64,000 nt of DNA from positions 9,243,193 through 9,307,192 of the forward strand of contig JAGTTD010000009.1 in NCBI GenBank assembly GCA_018398585.1, in the 5' to 3' direction. This document shows positions 57,591 through 64,000 of this stretch, piece after piece. The position numbers and the translations under genes were made by a program. The DNA comes from Simmondsia chinensis. Its lineage: Eukaryota; Streptophyta; Magnoliopsida; Caryophyllales; Simmondsiaceae. The notes under the pieces are model-generated. The model worked only from the letters and a program-made list of their open reading frames with translations. It was not told the DNA's origin and ran no database searches. Position 1 is the first letter of the stretch, and the number at the start of each line of letters is the position of its first letter.

Positions 57591-59692
57591 TCATTCAACC
57601 TCTTTGCGGATTGTGGGCCAGAAATAAGTGGGGGTAATGAGCTTTAACATCTTATCTCTACCAACATGCCCAGCGTTATGCTTCTCTTCTATTATCTTCT
57701 GATGCCAACTACAGTTTAGTACACACAGTTGGTTTCCCTTGAACAAATACCCATCGTGGATTGAGTAATCCGGTACTTGGCCAAGTTGTGCGTCACGCCA
57801 AATGCTGCTGAACATTGGGTCATCATGGTACACGTCCTTGAAATGCTCGAACCCGGTAACTTCAGTCTGACATTGTGTTAAGACCATGGTCCTCCTACTT
57901 AAGGCATCAGCCACCTTATTCATTACGTCAGAAGTGTGTTTGATTGAAAAGTGGAAGAGTTGGATGAAACCCGCCCACTTGGCATGCCTCTCTGACATCT
58001 TCTCTTGACTATTGATAAATTTCAGGGCTATGTTTTCTGAGTATAGAATTAACTCACGGTTTTCCAGATAAGATTTCCAATGTCAGAGCTCACTGACCAA
58101 AGCATAAAACTCTAAGTCGTATGTAGAATATCTCAACTTACTCCCATGAAGCTTCTCACTAAAGAAAGCAACCGGTCTTCCTTCTTGACTTAGGACGGTG
58201 CCAATACCAACTTTTGAAGCATCAGTGTGTAGCTCAAACGTCTTCTGAAAGTCAGGTAATGCCAACACTGGGGCTATTGTCAGCTTTTCCTTGATAATGG
58301 CAAAAGCAGATGTAGCTTCAGGCGTCCAACAAAAGAACCTTTCTTAAGGCAATCTGTGATAGGCGCCACAATGGTGCTGAAGCGAAGAACGAAGTGCCTA
58401 TAAAATGACGCCAGTCCATGGAAGCTTCGCGCTTTGCTAACGGTTTTTGGTAGTTGCCAGTCACGGATAGTTGCAATTTTACCTTCATCAGCGCCTATAG
58501 AATGACACCAGGGAAGGTCACCTTCTCCCTTATAAATTCACACTTTTCAATGTTGCGAACAAACTCTAACTTCTCAAAGTAAGAAGAACCTCTCTCAAAT
58601 GATTGACGTGCTCAATACGGTTACGACTATAAATTAAAATGTCATCAAAGTAGATGATGACAAACTTGCCAATGAACGGATGTAATACTTGATTCATGAA
58701 CCTCATGAAGGTACTAGGCGCGTTGGAGAGACCAAACGGTATAACCAACCACTCAGAGAGACCTTCTCTTGTCTTGAAGGCCATCTTCCATTCATTCTCG
58801 GGACATATTCGTATCTGATGGTAGCCACTTTTGAGGTCCAGCTTGGTGAATATCTTGGCGTTTTGTAATTGGTCCAACAGATCATCTAGTCTTAAGATTG
58901 GGAAATGGTACCACACTGTTATCTTGTTGATGGCTCTGCCATCCACACACATATGCCAACTCCCATCCTTCTTTAGAGTTAGCAAGGCCGGAAAAGCACA
59001 ACAACTCAAGCTCTCCTTGATGAAACCTCTAGCAAGCAACTCCTCAACTTGGCGTCTCAGCTCTTCATGCTCAGAGGGACTCATGCGGTAATGGGGTTTG
59101 TTTGGTAGGGAGGCGCCAGGGACCAGATCGATCCTGTGCTGGATGTCACTCAAAGGCAGTAACATAGCCGGTAAATCATTTGGGAACACATCAGTAAATT
59201 CCTTTAATAGAGGCAAGATCTCTCTTGGCGGCTTGTTGGACACACTGTCAGCTTCCTTCCCAATTAAAACGAACACAACCTTGATGTCACAACTTCTTTG
59301 GCAAACATGGCGTGACCCTGCACATTGGGGTGTTGAGCCATGGTAGCCTTTGGTTGCTCCTCCTTCTTGGGTAAAAGCACTATTTTCACTCCTTCATACA
59401 TGAAACTGTACGTGTTTCTCCATCCATCGGGCACAGCTCCTCGGTCATATTGCCAAGGACACCCTAAGAGTAGGTGACATGCGTCCATGCCGACTACATC
59501 GCACCATACTACCTCCTTGTATCTTGGTCCTATTGAGAAATTCATGAAACATCGCTTGGAAACCGTCACCTGATTACCCTTCTTCAGCCAAGACAAACAG
59601 TATAGTTGAGGATGGGCTTCAGTCTTTATAGCCATTTTGTTAACCGCCTCCTCGGAGATGACATTTTCACAGCTTCCTAAGTCTATAACCAC
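57591..59692 (-). pseudogene. gypsy-3 pol: protease, reverse transcriptase, RNase H and integrase zinc finger
   Basis: Protease 59692-59264 shows VIDLGSCENVIS: the catalytic DSG is changed to DLG. Reverse transcriptase 59276-58566 has [39 protein letters not shown], the [15 protein letters not shown] block and the catalytic YFDDIL. RNase H is partial at 58268-58083 ([16 protein letters not shown]). The 57998-57591 frame gives NKVADALSRR and the HHCC integrase finger (HNAGHVGRDKML). Stops and frame changes separate each block. Confidence 0.88.
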
Positions 59693-59935
59693 ACGGCAAA
59701 CTTTCCCGCGAATAGTACAGGTTGTTCGGAAGATATGGTTCCTTAACCAGCTGTCTCATTGTTCATTCCTTGGCGTGAGGCGGACATGCCTAACGACCAG
59801 GTATTAACCTTCATCTCCCATAATGGGGTACTCTCCCTGTTCTGCCAATTCTTCTAGACCATCTTCTTCAATGGCCTCGTCTTCTTCTTTAGTAGGCTCG
59901 TTAATGAGAAGAGCCTTACCCGATCTGTTTCCCTT

Positions 59936-60868
59936 TCAGCATTCGGAGGCACAGTGACCTACTTCTCCGCACTTGAAGCAACGTATACGAGACGAACCGC
60001 CTGCCTCTTGATTAACATGCTTCCCAATAACAATAGGAGGGGCTCTGTTTTGATTCTGAGTTGGCAGTACATACTTTTGATCCCTACCGCCTGCTTGTGT
60101 GTTCCCGGTCATGCTAGGAGGGTGGCACCTTTGTTGTTGTTCCACGTTCACGGTTCTCTGAGATGCCTCCGCCACAGTAAAGATATCAAACATATTGAGT
60201 ACGTCGTGGATGGGCTCTCTTAGTCCACTAATAAATCGATCCACCAATTTTTCTTCAGACTCTACCAAGTCGTTTCTGGCGACTATGGAGTTGAACTTAG
60301 CAGTGTAGTCTTCAACGGACTTCAAACCTTGGCGTAACCCTTAAAGGCGTTGGTACATGATCTGTGCATGATTGTACGGTAAGAAGGCGCTAAGAAGGTG
60401 TTTTTTCATCTTCTCCCACGTTTCAATCTTGGACTTCCCTTGCCTGAACCGGGTATGTTTCAGTTGGTGCCACCAGGCGGCGGCCCTACCCCGAAGGGGA
60501 GTAGAGACGAGCGGCGCCTGCTTTCTCTCCGGTATCTCCCTAAATTCAAGGACTTCCTCAATGGCTACAAGCCAATCTAAGAACTCCTCCAGCCGTGCTC
60601 CTCCATTGAACTCCGATATCTCGATCCGAAGCCTGGATTCCCACCTCCGATCGTCACGATCTTCACCACGGCGCTGATGGCGCCTATGGCGCCTAAGCCT
60701 TGGGTCCGATTGATCTTCATCGAAGAAAGGGTTCACAAAGGGGTCATCCTCATCTTCACCATTCACACCAAGCAAAGGGCGGGGTTGGTGCCTCGCTCCA
60801 CCCATAGAGTTGAGGCTAGCACCGATTTGGACCAAGTGTTGCTCGATCTGCCGAAATCTCTCTTCCAA
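59936..60868 (-). pseudogene. gypsy-3 gag
   Basis: Two frames, 60868-60341 and 60325-59936, separated by a stop/frame break. The first carries MEERFRQIEQHLVQIGASLN, a long charged stretch (RRHRRHQRRGEDRDDRR) and the Gag core (EISEFNGGARLEEFLDWLVA, AAAWWHQLK). The second has SVEDYTAKFNSIVARNDL and ends with the zinc knuckle CFKCGEVGHCASEC. The opening residues match the gag start in the deletion derivative at 17578. Confidence 0.85.
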
Positions 60869-61603
60869 TTCCTCAAATCTCCTCTCATGCTGCTAGTGGC
60901 AATCTCGGTCGGTAACGTCTTCCACAATGGTGTTCCTTTGATGTCTTCTCGTGGCCATCGTGACAGGAAGCGAACCGTGCTCTGATACCAGATGATGCAG
61001 CGCGTGATGGGAAAATTGGGCAACGGGAAGGTTTAATGGCCTTTCCTTTCAAAATTTTATTATTACTGAAATAAAATAAACAAAAGAAGTTCATGAGCTC
61101 GTTTCTCATAGGTCGAGAAATCGAGGTTACAAAAGGAAAAAAAACAATTTATTAGAATTCTAATTGGATCATTCCTAAACTAACATAACATCCCTTTATA
61201 TAGATGAGGGATTCCTAATCAAATCAAATCAAATCTAAACCGAATTAAGGAAATAGGAAATAAATCAAATCAACTAATAAAGGATAAATCAAAATTAAGG
61301 AAAAAGATAATTTGTTGATCTGGAAACTAGCCAAAACCACCCATGAATCAAGCCAGGAATCTCGCAATGCCCTCAACCGCGTGGACGAAGGTGGCACCAA
61401 ACCTAGGTTCTGCGTGTTCTGCCATGAGCTTCTTACCGCCAAGCCTAGGCCTAGGCGTCTAAGCTCGCTGCATCATCTCCAAGAACAGTAACAAGGCCTT
61501 GGTGGAGGCATTTAGCCCAATAGGGATCAATGATTGGAATTCAATCTTTTGAGTGGCTCATCCAGGAGGCCCTGTAATTTTGGACCAGCTGAAGGCTAAA
61601 TTA

Positions 61604-61706
61604 GGCAAGGGTTTTAAAATTGGGATTCTACTTAGAATCGGTAGGGCCTTTTAGAATCGAAATCGTAAAATCGAATCAATAATCGTAAAATTATACTAAA
61701 TGTATA
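61604..61706. other. Unassigned sequence between CHS-C exon 2 and copia-2
   Basis: About 100 bp containing AATCG/CGATT words (AATCGAAATCGTAAAATCGA) that are foreign to CHS, so CHS-C is interrupted a further time before copia-2 begins. Too short to classify. Confidence 0.5.
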
Positions 61707-62302
61707 TGTTAGGATTATGTCTCAAATTACTTGTTTTAAGTTTATTGGTTGCCGAGGGGTCCACGGTCGATCGGGAGGGAAGCCCGATCGATCCGGTGAT
61801 TTAAGTGTATTTTCGGGTTTTTGGGCCGTAAGAAGGCCGATCGATCGGGACCTCCTAGACGCGGGCTATATATAGAGCCCTAGGGCTTACGTCACTTTAG
61901 ATCCAATTACAGTGTGAGGCGCCGCCATTGAGAGAGAAAGAGGTGATTTTTTAATTCCTCTAATTCAGATTTTGAGTGCTACGAGAGTTTAGAGAAAGTA
62001 ATTGTAATTCTTTCATAGATCTCGTTCGGAGGAAGTGTCATTATAATTCTTCCATTCAGTATCAATAAAGAATCTCCATCTCCGCCCATGATTTTCTCCC
62101 CTCTCGATTGTAGAGGGGTTTCCACATAAATATTGTGTGTTCGTATTTGTTCTTTCTTTCTCCATATTTTTGTTTACTTCTCGTTTGTGTGAGTCGTATT
62201 ATTTGAATCGAATCAAGTGATTAGGGTTTACGCTTGCGCATCAAGATTTACCCAACAAATTGGTAACAAAATATATCAGTTTGTTCCAAATTTATCCCCA
62301 CA
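61707..62302 (+). repeat. 5' LTR of copia-2
   Basis: 596 bp. CGATCGAT-core words occur at about 61767-61774, 61783-61794 and 61837-61849, upstream of TATATATA at 61866-61874, the same arrangement as in copia-1 with fewer units. Near the end it contains a second, near-duplicate of its own border (CCCAACAAATTGGTAACAAA at 62251). Confidence 0.8.
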
Positions 62303-64000
62303 AATTGGTATCAGAGCCAGGTTCAGAGCCTTGGGTGGAATTTATATCAGAGCCCTGTTCATTTCGATTTGATACCATGACGTCTGCAATTAGGTCCGAA
62401 GTTGAGAAGTTTGGTGGTCAAGGGAGCTTCAATTTATGGTAGATTCGCGTTAATGGCCTCTTAACTCAGAGTGGCTTGAAGAAAGCTTTAGATAGGAAAG
62501 AGAAGAAATCAGAGAATTTGACACAAGCACAATGGGAGGAGTTAGTTTTACCGATGACGTTTTGACAGAAGTTCTGGAAGTGAAGATCGCTAAGGAGTTG
62601 TTTGCGTTTCGTATGTCAGAAGGTACGTCACTTAAGAATCACGTCAATGAATTAATTTAATTATTCAAGATTTGAAAGAATTGGATGATGTTCCTAAGGA
62701 TGAAGATCAGGCAATGTTGTTGTTATGTTCTCTCTCTGCTTCATATAAGGGTTTTGTTGTAAGCATGATTTATGGTGGTCGACAAACCATATCTGTTGAT
62801 GAAGTTAAGAGAAACCTATTGAGTCAAGAACGAATAGATAGAGAATTATCTGATTCTATTTATAATTCAGGTAGTGGTCTATTTGTGAGGGGGAGAACTG
62901 AGTATGATCATAGTGGAAATAAGTCTAAGTCTAGACATCAAGACCTAACCTGTAACTACTGTCATAAGAAAGGGCACATTAAGAAAGACTGTCACAAGCT
63001 TAAGAGAAAACTTGAAGCAGATAACAGGTCTGACCAGAGATCCATAGTAGCTAGTGTTATGGACGGTGAGAATGACAATCGTCTACTGTCTGTGTCTGAA
63101 CCTCAGTCCAATTTGAGAGATAGTTGGATTTTGGATTCGGGTTGCGCCTACCATGTCTGTCCCAACCCGGATTGGTTTTCCACGTACGAGTCAGTACGAG
63201 GTGGAGTTGCTTTCATGGGTAATGATACTTCATGTAAAGTTCTGGGTATAAGAATAATTCGTTTTAGGATGTTCAATGGCACTATTACGGTTCTGAGTGA
63301 TGTTCGCCATGTTCCTGATTTGAAGAAGAATCTTATCTCTTTAGATACTTTTGAGTCTAAAGGGTACAGGTACACAGCTGAAGGTGGAGTTTTGAGGGTC
63401 GTTAAGGGTGCACTGACATTTATGAAGGACAGAAGGTTAGGTACTATGTATGAGCTTGTCGGTTCCACAGTTGTAAGATCTATTGCAGTATCTTCATCAT
63501 CCTTGTTGTTGACAGAACTTGAGATCACAAATTCAGGACATTTGACATTGGCTCATTCAGGTGATAGGGTCTGTCTGAGCACAGTGTGAGGGGCTCTTTG
63601 TGTGGTCAATCTACAGGACTGATAGTTTGTGAACAAGGGCTTTATGGGAAGCAGAAAGTTTTTCGCTTTAAGCAATTTCTGACCAGTAGACGTGTCATGT
63701 TTGGTGAGTCTTCGTTATTGTCTCCACAGACTATGTCAACAGTTGATTGTGATTCAGGTCAGGTGAGTAAGCTAGAGGGAGTTCAGTTTCGGTTGAGTTA
63801 CACAGTTCAGCAGTAGGTGGCTGTTTCAGAAGATATGTTAAGAGCCAATTCAGAGAATAAGAAGATTGGCATTGCTGATAACCTCTCAGATATGTTCACT
63901 TAGTTGCCACCTAGCAGGAAGTTCAAGCTTCGCTCAGACTCGGTTAGGTTTCGTGTTTTATTAAGATAACCCCGTGTGTGGGGTGTTTAGTGGAGAAGGT
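61707..64000 (+). mobile_element. Ty1/copia element (copia-2), deleted, running off the window
   Basis: 5' LTR 61707-62302 (TGTTAGG...CCCCACA, same family as copia-1) and primer site TGGTATCAGAGCC at 62306. gag starts at 62377, meets TAG at about 62440, then has deletions. From about 62660 a long frame gives LCSLSASYKGFV, the knuckle CNYCHKKGHIKKDC (about 62950), protease WILDSGCAYHV (63124) and DVRHVPDLKKNLISL. The integrase core is deleted, joining YGKQKVFRFK straight to QFLTSRRVMF at about 63660. RT and RNase H are also deleted: about 63870-63945 reads IADNLSDMFT...LRSDSVRF, the very end of copia pol. The 3' LTR would lie to the right of the window. Confidence 0.85.

Larger units (their letters stand above)
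56113..61475 (-). mobile_element. Ty3/gypsy retrotransposon (gypsy-3) inside CHS-C exon 2
   Basis: LTRs 56113-56599 and 60993-61475 (487 and 483 bp) run TGATGCA...CTGCATCA and differ by scattered changes. The flanks TATCC (56108-56112) and TCTCC (61476-61480) are a 5-bp duplication with one change, exactly where CHS-A reads AATATCCAAGAAT. The minus-strand primer site TGGTATCAGAGCACG (60989 downwards) fits initiator-Met tRNA. Gene order gag, protease, RT, RNase H, integrase defines gypsy; the RT wording ([30 protein letters not shown]) fits a plant chromovirus-like lineage, tentatively. All reading frames are broken. Confidence 0.93.
47624..61603 (+). pseudogene. CHS-C: chalcone synthase-like pseudogene split by nested transposons
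   Basis: Exon 1 is 47624-47804, intact in length (181 bp, [13 protein letters not shown] to KRI plus the split Cys codon, donor GTATGT). The intron is inflated to 7.7 kb by a foldback, a SINE tail and a solo LTR with a CACTA element. The acceptor is ruined: TTACAA replaces TTACAG at 55465-55470. Exon 2 part 1 (55471-56112) has TAG at about 55644, the catalytic Cys replaced by Tyr (LGYFIGG in place of LGCYAGG), TGA at about 55804, another TGA at about 55988 and a deletion near 56050. It is then cut by gypsy-3. Part 2 (61476-61603) resumes at the codons for KNxNKAL and ends after LKAKLG. The C-terminal third is not in the window. Cys at position 197 and Leu at 265 are shared with CHS-A. Confidence 0.92.

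Overview
This is nuclear DNA of a flowering plant, very probably a dicot. It is AT-rich, its genes have spliceosomal introns, it carries plant retrotransposon lineages (Ty1/copia, Ty3/gypsy, L1- and RTE-type LINEs, CACTA, hAT, PIF/Harbinger, Mutator-like foldbacks), and its only clear host genes are plant types. I cannot name the species. There are two apparently complete host genes: a five-exon mitochondrial pyruvate carrier (MPC2-type, 5101-9478, +) and a two-exon type III polyketide synthase of the chalcone synthase (CHS) family (28720-31585, +, called CHS-A here). Two further CHS copies on the same strand are pseudogenes: CHS-B (36632-38838) and CHS-C (47624-61603, broken up by nested transposons). 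All other recognisable coding sequence belongs to mobile elements, nearly all defective.

Layout. 1-5 kb: tail of an L1-type LINE derivative, an hAT-like MITE, a PIF/Harbinger-like element and the 3' end of an RTE-type LINE. 5.1-9.5 kb: pyruvate carrier gene. 10.2-15.5 kb: LINE remnant, then a copia element (copia-1). 16.5-20.6 kb: a 5S-rRNA-headed SINE beside a very long hairpin element that has taken one insertion in each arm. 21-25.4 kb: a second 5S SINE, two copies of one foldback MITE, an hAT MITE, a LINE tail and an inverted-repeat element with AACCGCG hairpins. 25.8-28.1 kb: tandem array of about 710-bp units ending 0.6 kb before CHS-A. 28.7-42.6 kb: CHS-A, a gypsy LTR, a TRIM-type LTR, a foldback, CHS-B and a decayed gypsy element. 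42.8-45.2 kb: a dimeric 5S SINE and a deleted copia element (copia-3). 47.6-61.6 kb: CHS-C with a solo LTR that itself holds a CACTA element, then a gypsy element (gypsy-3) inside exon 2. 61.7-64 kb: a deleted copia element (copia-2) that runs off the window.

The CHS copies form a dispersed tandem family. CHS-A and CHS-B share a Mutator-like remnant about 140 bp upstream of the ATG and a hAT-like element plus RTE LINE in the intron, so they duplicated after those insertions. CHS-C lacks both. All three encode Cys where typical CHS has Thr197 and Leu where it has the gatekeeper Phe265, so this lineage had an altered active site before it multiplied.

The most novel-looking system is a set of short interspersed elements with a 5S rRNA head joined to a tail identical in kind to the 3' end of the local RTE-type LINE, bounded by 11-16 bp target duplications. 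At least three LINE copies in the window keep the end of the reverse transcriptase together with the same tail, which points to the LINE as the mobilising partner. All alignments were made by eye; boundaries marked 'about' may move by tens of bases.
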